Source: Bacillus renqingensis
GTDB taxonomy: Bacteria > Bacillota > Bacilli > Bacillales > Cytobacillaceae
Direction of reading: 5' to 3'
Length of the DNA: 42,906 nucleotides
Assembly: GCF_016464375.1 (NCBI RefSeq)
Contig: NZ_JADDIU010000044.1
Coordinates: 1-42,906, forward strand
Within the stretch, counting starts at the first letter, position 1; every line of letters starts with the position of its first letter. The translations under genes and the position numbers were made by a program. This document shows positions 6,595 through 13,389 of the stretch, in pieces. The notes beneath the pieces are model-generated. The model did no database searches, was not told the origin of the DNA, and saw only the letters and a list, made by a program, of their open reading frames with translations.

Positions 6595-8268
6595 TTGCGA
6601 ACCAATGAAAATACCCTGTCCATTTTCGCCTTAGGCGGCATCAACGAAATCGGTAAAAACATGTATGTCCTTCAATATGAGGACGATATTGTGATTATCG
6701 ACTGCGGCGGTATGTTTCCAGATGAAAGTTTGTTAGGGATTGATTTAATTATCCCTGATATCACCTATTTGGAGGAGAATCGGGATAACATTCGCGCCTT
6801 GATTGTTACCCACGGGCACGAAGATCATATCGGCGGTATTCCCTATTTTTTAAAAAAATTAAACGTGCCCATCTATGCGACTCGCTTTACACTTGGATTA
6901 ATCGAATTAAAATTGGACGAGCATCGGCTCAAACGGGAGACAAAATTGATCACGATTGATTCTGAATCGAGGCTTGAATTCGGGAAGATCGGTGTCACCT
7001 TTTTCCGAGTCAGTCATAGTATCCCCGATTGCCTTGGGATTGTTTTTCAAACCCCTGAAGGAACAGTGGTTCATACCGGGGATTTCAAATTTGATTTAAC
7101 ACCCGAGAACAACCAATATTCGGATATTCATAAAATGGCGCAAATCGGCAGTAATGGCGTTATTGCGTTAATATCAGAAAGTACCAATGCCGAGCGAAAA
7201 GGTCTGACACCAACAGAGCAGATGGTCGGCAATCATTTGGAAGAGGCCTTTATCCATGCACAAGGGAAAATCTTTGTCTCTACCTTTGCCTCGAATGTGA
7301 ATCGCATCCAACAGGTAGTCGGGGCCTGTATAGAGACGAACCGTAAGCTGGCGCTACTTGGCCGCAGCATGGTCAATGTGGTTTCCGTTGCGATCGAGCG
7401 CGGTTATTTAGATGTTCCTGAGGGGATGCTGATTGATGCTAAAGATGTGGACAAACTGGCTCCCGAAAAGGTTGCGATTCTTTGCACGGGCAGCCAAGGT
7501 GAGCCAATGGCCGCTCTCAGCCGTTTAGCCAACGGAAATTTTCGGGATGTGGCTATTTATCCCGGCGATACCGTTATTTTAGCGGCGTCCCCAATACCAG
7601 GGAATGAGCGCGATGTTTCCCGTATTATCGATCAATTATTTCAGCTTGGCGCCAGAGTGATTTACGGTTCGGGCAGTTCAACCGGCATGCATGTTTCGGG
7701 ACATGGCTATCAGGAAGACTTAAAGCTGATGCTAACATTAATGAAACCAACCTATTTTATTCCGATTCACGGTGAATATCGCATGCTCCATCACCACCGC
7801 TTGTTAGCTGAATCCGTGGGCGTGAAAAAAGGAAATACATTTATTATTAAAAATGGCGATGTGGTTGATATTGAAAACGGGGTTGCTCGACAGACCCGCT
7901 CGATTCCTTCGGGGGTTATTTATGTAGACGGAATGGGAATTGGCGATGTCGGGGAGATTGTGCTGCGGGATCGGAAGCAGCTGTCCGAAGACGGAATGAT
8001 GGTAATTGTCATTACCCTGCGCAAAGACGACCGCAAAATTATTCAAGGTCCTGATACGATCACCCGCGGCTTCGTGTATGTCAAAGATTCCGAGGATCTG
8101 CTTAAAGAAGTCAACCACCTCGTAAAAAAAACAGTCAACGACCTACAGGAAGAAAATATCCGCCAATGGAATGTCATCAAAAAAGCCATAAAAAAATCCG
8201 TCGGACAATACCTATTCACCCGAACCAAAAGAAAACCAATGATTCTTCCAGTCATAATCGAAATCTAA
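6595..8268 (+). CDS. Ribonuclease J paralogue
   Basis: Metallo-beta-lactamase/beta-CASP ribonuclease with 5'-3' exo- and endonuclease activity on RNA. The 557 residues fit RNase J1/J2. The zinc motif HGHEDHIGG is at 73-81, with SHSIPD near 139, HTGDFKFD near 161, the beta-CASP block TFASNVNRIQQV and SGHGYQEDLKLM, then the late ligand His in PIHGEYRML. The C-terminal domain ends RTKRKPMILPVIIEI. All metal ligands are present, which resembles J1 more than J2. The probable start is a TTG at 6595 with GGGAGG 10 bases upstream. The gene stands alone next to an IS remnant, so it may be an additional RNase J beside the canonical one. The stop codon directly abuts a palindromic repeat. Confidence 0.9.
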   Translation: MRTNENTLSIFALGGINEIGKNMYVLQYEDDIVIIDCGGMFPDESLLGIDLIIPDITYLEENRDNIRALIVTHGHEDHIGGIPYFLKKLNVPIYATRFTLGLIELKLDEHRLKRETKLITIDSESRLEFGKIGVTFFRVSHSIPDCLGIVFQTPEGTVVHTGDFKFDLTPENNQYSDIHKMAQIGSNGVIALISESTNAERKGLTPTEQMVGNHLEEAFIHAQGKIFVSTFASNVNRIQQVVGACIETNRKLALLGRSMVNVVSVAIERGYLDVPEGMLIDAKDVDKLAPEKVAILCTGSQGEPMAALSRLANGNFRDVAIYPGDTVILAASPIPGNERDVSRIIDQLFQLGARVIYGSGSSTGMHVSGHGYQEDLKLMLTLMKPTYFIPIHGEYRMLHHHRLLAESVGVKKGNTFIIKNGDVVDIENGVARQTRSIPSGVIYVDGMGIGDVGEIVLRDRKQLSEDGMMVIVITLRKDDRKIIQGPDTITRGFVYVKDSEDLLKEVNHLVKKTVNDLQEENIRQWNVIKKAIKKSVGQYLFTRTKRKPMILPVIIEI

Positions 8269-8313
8269 GGGTGTCAGGCACCATGTGAAAAATTCACATG
8301 GTGCCTGACACCC
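8269..8313. repeat. Full copy of the 43-bp palindromic repeat between convergent genes
   Basis: Inverted repeat of GGGTGTCAGGCACCATGTGA-type arms, 45 bp with the flanking G/C pair. It begins one base after the RNase J stop. On the minus strand it encodes the last residues (VSGTM) and TGA stop (8296-8294) of the PstS-like gene. It may terminate both transcripts. Confidence 0.9.
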
Positions 8314-9757
8314 TGATGTATCCTATCTTTTCTACTATTTCTTGGCCTTGGGGGCTCTGCATCCAGTTGAGAAATGGCTGTATGGCTGGCTTATGGTTAT
8401 CCTTGAGCGTGATGGCGTAAAGGTTGGCAGTAAATGGATAGCTGCCGTTTGCGATATTTTTCGGACTTGGTTCAATACCATTGATGGCAAGCAGTTTGAT
8501 ATCCGGGTTCGGATTCATTCCAGTGGCAAAGAAGCGGAACGAAAATCCTATAGAATTATCGTAATTGCGATAATCCGCCACTTGTTCAATAATGCCGCCC
8601 ATCCCTTCTGGAACCTCTTCTTTCAACGGTTCCATAATCGGCGTGTTCCCCATAATCTTTTCCAAAAGCGTTTGGCTTCCTGAATTTTTGGGGCGCTGGA
8701 AGGCAATAATTCTGTCATTCTTCCCGCCGAGCTTTGACCAATTTTTAATGTTACCAGAGTAGATGCCCTTAATCTCAGAAACTTGTAAATCATTCACTGA
8801 ATTTTTCGGATTCACAAAGAACACAAACGCTTCCTTCCCAATGGGCGTCATAACTAGTTCTTTCCCTGCTTGTTTGGCCATTTTCTGCTGTTCTTTCGAA
8901 GGCTCCGCTCCAAAATAAATATCAATATCCCCCTCTAATAGGCGTTCATAGGCATAGATAGTATTGGTAAAAGAGACTACCTCTTTTTTCTTCATAACCT
9001 GCTCGATATTTTCATACGTGGCGTTTGCAAAGGCGGAATACACCGGAAAGGCTGCCTCTGCTCCATCTAAAATTGGCATTTCATTTAATTTCTTAATAGT
9101 AAATTTCGGTTTTGTATCAAGCTTTGGTAGTTTATTTTTCGGATTGGTCACTTCATAAGGGGTTAAGTCTGTACTTGAATATCCCCCGCCATATTCAAAT
9201 CCATAGGATGGCAGAACCGTTTTACTGCGGTGCCATTGTACGGCTGAACCTGTTCCAATCGCAAGGACAAACACTGTTAAAATAGCGACCAGCTGTTTCT
9301 TATGAAGAGACGGGCGGGTCTTCCTAATGAATATTACTAGAATAATCCCTGCAACAAATGACAGCTCATAAGCTAACGGCGCCCAAAGAAAGAGTCTTCC
9401 TTCTCCCGCAAACACCGCAAATAAATAGAGCGGCCCCAGCGCCATATGAAAAATACTATAGTACAGCCAGGCATCAGCACCATAAAAACCGCCGCTAATC
9501 AGCATGAAAACGGCCCATAAAAATGCCGTATAGGCGAGCGGAAAAAGGAAAACAGCCATAGTCGATTCACTGCTGTCCTGCCCCACTGCTTTCCTGGCAG
9601 CAAAATATCCAGCCAGAGCACCACCTATGATTAGTGGAAGAATGGCAGCAATCATTAAATTTACAGTATCGAGGTTCATGATAATGGATGATGCTATGGA
9701 AAGAACAAACGGAACAACCCCGAACCATAAGAGCAACTGCCTCAACTTTTTCGTCAT
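8294..9757 (-). CDS. PstS-like substrate-binding domain fused to a multi-pass membrane region
   Basis: N-terminal half (about residues 1-180) with around five or six membrane helices (for example LLLWFGVVPFVLSIASSII, LMIAAILPLIIGGALAG, KKQLVAILTVFVLAIGTGSA). The second half is a periplasmic-binding-protein fold of the PstS type. Typical PstS signatures are visible: IDIYFGAEPSKEQ, IKGIYSGNIKNWSKLGG, RPKNSGSQTLLEKIM and GSYPFTANLYAI, with the NSGS/T ligand loop. The ATG at 9757 has GGGAG eight bases upstream; the upstream TTG frame is not needed. Usual PstS proteins are lipoproteins, so a multi-helix anchor suggests a phosphate (or other oxyanion) sensor, or a binding subunit without its own transporter; no pst genes adjoin it. 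The last five residues come from the palindromic repeat. Confidence 0.8.
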   Translation of the reverse strand: MTKKLRQLLLWFGVVPFVLSIASSIIMNLDTVNLMIAAILPLIIGGALAGYFAARKAVGQDSSESTMAVFLFPLAYTAFLWAVFMLISGGFYGADAWLYYSIFHMALGPLYLFAVFAGEGRLFLWAPLAYELSFVAGIILVIFIRKTRPSLHKKQLVAILTVFVLAIGTGSAVQWHRSKTVLPSYGFEYGGGYSSTDLTPYEVTNPKNKLPKLDTKPKFTIKKLNEMPILDGAEAAFPVYSAFANATYENIEQVMKKKEVVSFTNTIYAYERLLEGDIDIYFGAEPSKEQQKMAKQAGKELVMTPIGKEAFVFFVNPKNSVNDLQVSEIKGIYSGNIKNWSKLGGKNDRIIAFQRPKNSGSQTLLEKIMGNTPIMEPLKEEVPEGMGGIIEQVADYRNYDNSIGFSFRFFATGMNPNPDIKLLAINGIEPSPKNIANGSYPFTANLYAITLKDNHKPAIQPFLNWMQSPQGQEIVEKIGYIRVSGTM

Positions 9758-9902
9758 GAAATGTACTCCCTTCAAAATATGTATTTTATTTCAATCAAAT
9801 TATAGTGTAATTTTACACTATTATTGGATATTTTACAACATCTAAATTCATATCTTTGGAAGAACCCGAGACAAGGAGAATTGCTTAACGTCCAAAAAAG
9901 CT

Positions 9903-10002
9903 GGGACTGTCCAAAAGAGGAAAATCCTATAAAATTAAAAATCAAGAATGCATAGAAAAAGGGGCGTCCAAAAGTCGAAAAATCGACTTTTTGGACAACC
10001 CC
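9903..10002. repeat. MITE-like hairpin repeat, copy 1
   Basis: About 100 bp with imperfect terminal inverted repeats (GGGACTGTCCAAAA at the left, TTTTTGGACAACCCC at the right), related to the element at 16737 in inverted orientation. The right part (9961-10002) forms an almost perfect hairpin, GGGGCGTCCAAAAGTCGA paired with its complement. Read on the minus strand it is followed by CCCCTTTTTC, so it can act as an intrinsic terminator for the VOC gene, whose stop is 34 bases away. Confidence 0.75.
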
Positions 10003-10035
10003 ACCATTTTAGTAAAAACGGGGTCAAGGCATCTA

Positions 10036-10851
10036 TCAGGGATTGAATCTCCAGATGCCATTCAACATTTCGAATTGTTGCTGTTGATGCGTATCCTTCA
10101 ATGTCACTAAAAACGGAGTTTCCCCTTTCTCCTGTAAAACATTTTGGGCAATGCCTTCACCAAGTGGCGTACAGAACGCTAACTCTGTACCTAACAGTTC
10201 TACATTCTTGCATCGCGCATTGAACGATTGGTCCATATACTCCTTTGTAATGGGCAACTTAACCAGCTTTCCCCATTCATCAAGCGTTTTCTCTAGGTCA
10301 TGAACAACAAAACCGACAGATGCCAATTTGGGATTCCCTGCTGTATGTGCCCCAATCAAACCTTGTTCCTTCAATTCTGCCAATCTTTCCTCATCTGTTT
10401 TTTCCCATTGAATAAAGAAGGGCAATGAGAGCTCGCTATTATTACTTTCAGGAAATAGGAGCGACCATTTGATTACCTCGCCATCTGCCAGAACCCTTTC
10501 GCCAGGAAGCGGACCATAGACCGTAAAACCCTCTGCTTTGAACTTTTCCGCTAATTCTGACAAATCATTTGTTCGAATGGCAATCTTAGCGGGCCCTTCC
10601 CGATGTTTTTTTGCTAACTGCTCCACAATTTGCGTAACCAGCCTGTTCTCCTTCTCCTGTTCAGCAAGCGAAAGTCTTTCAATCCCAAGAAATTCAATAT
10701 AACTTAAGCCAAAGTAGGCAAGCGAGTTATATGTCCCCCAGTGTTCATGACGTCCGCCATGAACAGTGTGAATCCCCTTATTTTTTAACGGAAGAATCGT
10801 TTCCTCCGGCTTGTTAGAAAAAAAGACTAGATGATCAAATGCAAAATTCAT
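10036..10851 (-). CDS. VOC family protein (Glyoxalase_3-like)
   Basis: Vicinal oxygen chelate superfamily protein of 271 residues, beginning MNFAFDHLVFFSNKPEETIL, with the first metal-ligand His in DHLVFF. HTVHGGRHEHWGTYNSLAYF and YIEFLGIE (Glu ligand) follow and match the Glyoxalase_3/DUF4931-like pattern. A second betaalpha half (KLASVGFVVHDLEKTLDEW) begins near residue 180. The family includes dioxygenases, glyoxalases and resistance proteins, and the substrate is not evident. The start has GGAGGG upstream. Monocistronic; a hairpin repeat follows. Confidence 0.8.
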   Translation of the reverse strand: MNFAFDHLVFFSNKPEETILPLKNKGIHTVHGGRHEHWGTYNSLAYFGLSYIEFLGIERLSLAEQEKENRLVTQIVEQLAKKHREGPAKIAIRTNDLSELAEKFKAEGFTVYGPLPGERVLADGEVIKWSLLFPESNNSELSLPFFIQWEKTDEERLAELKEQGLIGAHTAGNPKLASVGFVVHDLEKTLDEWGKLVKLPITKEYMDQSFNARCKNVELLGTELAFCTPLGEGIAQNVLQEKGETPFLVTLKDTHQQQQFEMLNGIWRFNP

Positions 10852-10869
10852 CCTGACACTCCCTCCATT

Positions 10870-11076
10870 TCACACTATTATAATATCCTGTTCCGGAATC
10901 CCCATGCCGTTATCTTTTACCGCCAGAAAAATTGAAGAATGGCTTTGCCCGCAGGAAAGTAGAAAATTTCCGCCTTCCTTCGTATACTTTATAGCATTAT
11001 CCAATAATATTACAATCAATTGATGAATCCACTTTTTCATCTGTTCGTCTCCTTTTGGGGTTAATTCATTCTTCAT
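10870..11076 (-). pseudogene. Fragment of a sensor histidine kinase ATPase domain
   Basis: The 68-residue frame contains the N box ILLDNAIKYTKEGG and the G1 box VKDNGMGIPEQDI of a HATPase_c domain, separated by the usual strand-turn-strand. It has no His phosphoacceptor (dimerisation) region and stops right after G1, so G2 and the remainder are missing. It therefore cannot be a working kinase. Upstream sequence does not continue the kinase in frame. Likely decay product of a two-component sensor. Confidence 0.8.
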
Positions 11077-11095
11077 CCAATATCAAAACCCTTTT

Positions 11096-11108
11096 GGTGT
11101 CAGGCACC
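11096..11108 (+). repeat. 13-bp fragment of the palindromic repeat
   Basis: GGTGTCAGGCACC only, between the kinase remnant and the DedA gene. Same core as the full 43-bp element, so probably an eroded copy. Confidence 0.6.
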
Positions 11109-11182
11109 TTATTTACATGAACTTGATGAAATGGTTTAAACTAAACCTATGAAACAGCTTATTTATTAGGAAGTGTAAATCT

Positions 11183-11779
11183 ATGCAGCATTTGAGCGGC
11201 CTCATTGAGCATTATGGATACTTTGGAATTTTTATTGCGTTAGTAGGAGGTATTGTAGGGCTGCCAATCCCTGATGAGCTTCTCCTTACCTATGTAGGTT
11301 ATAACGTTTTTCAAGGGAGAATGACTTTCTTCCCGTCTCTCCTCTGTTCATTTTCCGGGGCATTTTGCGGAATTACCTTGAGCTACCTTTTAGGAATTAA
11401 ATTAGGGATGCCGTTTTTAAAGAGATTTGGCCCTAAACTTCACATGACTGAAGTGAGAATCGCACGAACGAAAAGATTATTTAGCAAATTTGGTCCATTC
11501 CTTCTATTGTTCGGCTATTTCATTCCTGGAGTCCGGCATATTGTTGCCTATCTGTCCGGTATTAACGGCTATCACTATAAAAAATTTGCACTGTTTGCCT
11601 ATTTAGGGGCCTTTGTCTGGTGCCTTACATTTATTACATTAGGAAGGGGGTTGGGGGAACATTGGATGCTGGTAAGCACCTATATTTCAAAATATAGTAT
11701 TTATCTCGTCCTGCTGTTTATTGTCGGCTTCTTTTTTTATTATACATATTGGAGAAAAACGAGAGTATGGGAAAAGTAA
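11183..11779 (+). CDS. DedA family membrane protein
   Basis: Integral membrane protein of the DedA/VTT superfamily, whose members support membrane homeostasis; several act as undecaprenyl-phosphate or phospholipid flippases. The 198 residues are typical. Visible are the N-terminal re-entrant region GIVGLPIPDELLLTYVGYNV (conserved acidic residue in PDE), the loop GKFGPFLLLFGYFIPGVRHI with the conserved G-x-x-x-R-x-x-P-like core, and the membrane helices FALFAYLGAFVWCLTFITLG and YLVLLFIVGFFFYYTYW. The upstream ribosome site (AGGAAGTG) is moderate. Stands alone. Confidence 0.9.
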   Translation: MQHLSGLIEHYGYFGIFIALVGGIVGLPIPDELLLTYVGYNVFQGRMTFFPSLLCSFSGAFCGITLSYLLGIKLGMPFLKRFGPKLHMTEVRIARTKRLFSKFGPFLLLFGYFIPGVRHIVAYLSGINGYHYKKFALFAYLGAFVWCLTFITLGRGLGEHWMLVSTYISKYSIYLVLLFIVGFFFYYTYWRKTRVWEK

Positions 11780-11882
11780 ATGGATGGCTGGGTGATTTTT
11801 AGAAAAAGACTTTTGTCACTGAAAAAGCCGCTGAAACATACAATGGCTTAGGCATTATATCATTGGTTTGGAGTGAGTAAAA

Positions 11883-12788
11883 ATGAAGGATTATCCGCTG
11901 TATCCTTATTATAGTAAGGAAACAAAGTGCGAGGAACAACCCATTTCCTTTCCTCCGCAGCATCAAAATCAGCAGCCTGGATTGGAATATTTAATGAATC
12001 CCAAGCCTATATTCGAAAATCCAGCCTATTTAGGCGCCAAAAAATTGGAGGATAAAGTCGCGATCATTACCGGCGGGGATAGTGGGATTGGTCGTGCCGT
12101 GGCGGTTGCTTTTGCTAAAGAAGGTGCCGATATCGCCATTGCCTATCTTTATGAACAGCCGGATGCAGAAGAAACGAAGGCACGTGTAGAGCAAATCGGG
12201 AGACGATGTTTGCTTATTCCAACAGACCTTCGTTTTAAGGAAAACTGCACCAAAGTGGTAGAACAAACCGTCCAGGAATTTGGTAAATTGGATATTCTTG
12301 TGAATAATGAGGCGGTACAGTACCCTCAAGACAATTTGACTGATATTTCCGAAGAGCAGCTTGTGAATACATTTGCAACTAATATTTTTGCCTATTTCTT
12401 TATGGCACAGGCCGCCTTGCCTCATTTGAAACAAGGCAGCGCCATCATCAATACCGCATCGATTACAGCCTACCGCGGCGAAAAGACTTTAATGGATTAT
12501 TCAGCTACGAAAGGGGCAATTGTTTCCTTTACCCGTTCCTTCGCCCTTTCCGTCGTTGATCAAGGAATCCGCGTCAATGCCGTAGCACCAGGTCCTATCT
12601 GGACGCCGCTCATCCCAGCCACCTTCCCAGCGGAACGAGCTGCAAGGCTTGGAACAGACACGCCAATGAAACGAGCAGGACAGCCCTTTGAACTAGCCCC
12701 CGCCTACGTCTACCTAGCAAGCCATGACTCACAATACGTCACCGGCGAAACACTCCACGTAAACGGCGGAAACTATATCTCATCCTGA
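11883..12788 (+). CDS. SDR family oxidoreductase, YhdF/GsiB-like stress type
   Basis: Short-chain dehydrogenase/reductase of 301 residues with the roughly 45-residue N-terminal extension (PPQHQNQQPGLEYLMNPKP) characteristic of the YhdF/YdaD (general stress protein 39) group. The Rossmann motif TGGDSGIG is at about 64-71, the catalytic Ser in NTASITAYRG and the YSATK dyad near 211. LHVNGGNYISS is at the C-terminus. The usual NNAA motif reads NNEAVQ, which is normal for this subgroup. Substrate unknown. GGAGTGAG precedes the ATG. Confidence 0.88.
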   Translation: MKDYPLYPYYSKETKCEEQPISFPPQHQNQQPGLEYLMNPKPIFENPAYLGAKKLEDKVAIITGGDSGIGRAVAVAFAKEGADIAIAYLYEQPDAEETKARVEQIGRRCLLIPTDLRFKENCTKVVEQTVQEFGKLDILVNNEAVQYPQDNLTDISEEQLVNTFATNIFAYFFMAQAALPHLKQGSAIINTASITAYRGEKTLMDYSATKGAIVSFTRSFALSVVDQGIRVNAVAPGPIWTPLIPATFPAERAARLGTDTPMKRAGQPFELAPAYVYLASHDSQYVTGETLHVNGGNYISS

Positions 12789-12796
12789 CCCTGATT

Positions 12797-12874
12797 GGTG
12801 TCAGGCACCATGTGAAAAATTCACATAGTCTAGCTCCGGCACCAACGCATATTATCCCGTTGGTGTCAGGCATC
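12797..12874. repeat. Degenerate copy and extra half of the palindromic repeat
   Basis: GGTGTCAGGCACCATGTGAA with loop and TTCACAT (12797-12826), then a diverged right half ending CCGGCACCAAC. A second half, GGTGTCAGGCATC, is at 12862-12874. It lies 8 bases after the SDR stop. The second half encodes the end (CLTPT) of the sigma factor gene on the minus strand. Confidence 0.75.
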
Positions 12875-13367
12875 GTTTTAGTTGTTTTCGTGCGCGGTAG
12901 AGTCTGGTTTTGACTGTTCCCGACTTTAAGTTGAGGAGACTGGCGATTTCTGCTTCCTTCAAGCCGTATTGAATTTTCAAGATAAGGACTTGCTGGGATT
13001 CAACGGAAAGGGTCTCCATTGTTCGATCCACTTCCTCTTGGAAGAGGCGAACGTATACTTCTTCCTCGGTATTCGTCTCGTTTCCGGCAGCCCCCGCCAG
13101 CGGCTCTAATACTTGTGAATCAAGAAGGATACAACCTTTTCGTTTCTCCATTCTTAGAAAGTCAATCGCCGTTCTCGCCGTAATCGCCGCCAGCCAGGCA
13201 CCCAATTTTGTTGGATCATCCACTGAATCTATTTTTTTATAAGCTTTCAAAAATGCCTCCTGGACGACATCCTCCGCATGGAAGGAATCCCTTGTATATT
13301 GATAAGCGATATAAAGCATTCGCTGCGAATACATTACATATAACTGATCGAAATCACGTGTAACCAG
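12852..13367 (-). CDS. ECF-type RNA polymerase sigma factor
   Basis: Group 4 sigma factor. Region 2 covers DFDQLYVMYSQRMLYIAYQY through AEDVVQEAFLKAYKKI, and region 4 has VESQQVLILKIQYGLKEAEI and SGTVKTRLYRARKQLK (helix-turn-helix). The first ATG (13334) falls inside region 2.1 and has no ribosome site. The coding signal continues upstream as LVTRDFDQLYV to a CTG at 13367, seven bases after AAAGGGGGG, and no ATG/GTG/TTG occurs there in frame, so a rare CTG start is proposed. It follows the ABC permease by 22 bases, as the last gene of its operon. No anti-sigma gene is adjacent. The final residues CLTPTG derive from a repeat fragment. Confidence 0.8.
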   Translation of the reverse strand: MVTRDFDQLYVMYSQRMLYIAYQYTRDSFHAEDVVQEAFLKAYKKIDSVDDPTKLGAWLAAITARTAIDFLRMEKRKGCILLDSQVLEPLAGAAGNETNTEEEVYVRLFQEEVDRTMETLSVESQQVLILKIQYGLKEAEIASLLNLKSGTVKTRLYRARKQLKRCLTPTG

Positions 13368-13389
13368 GTCGTCACCCCCCTTTAACCAT

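Noticed and set aside
9757..9775. Upstream TTG start for the PstS-like gene
   Set aside because: The ribosome site GGGAG lies after it and serves the ATG at 9757.
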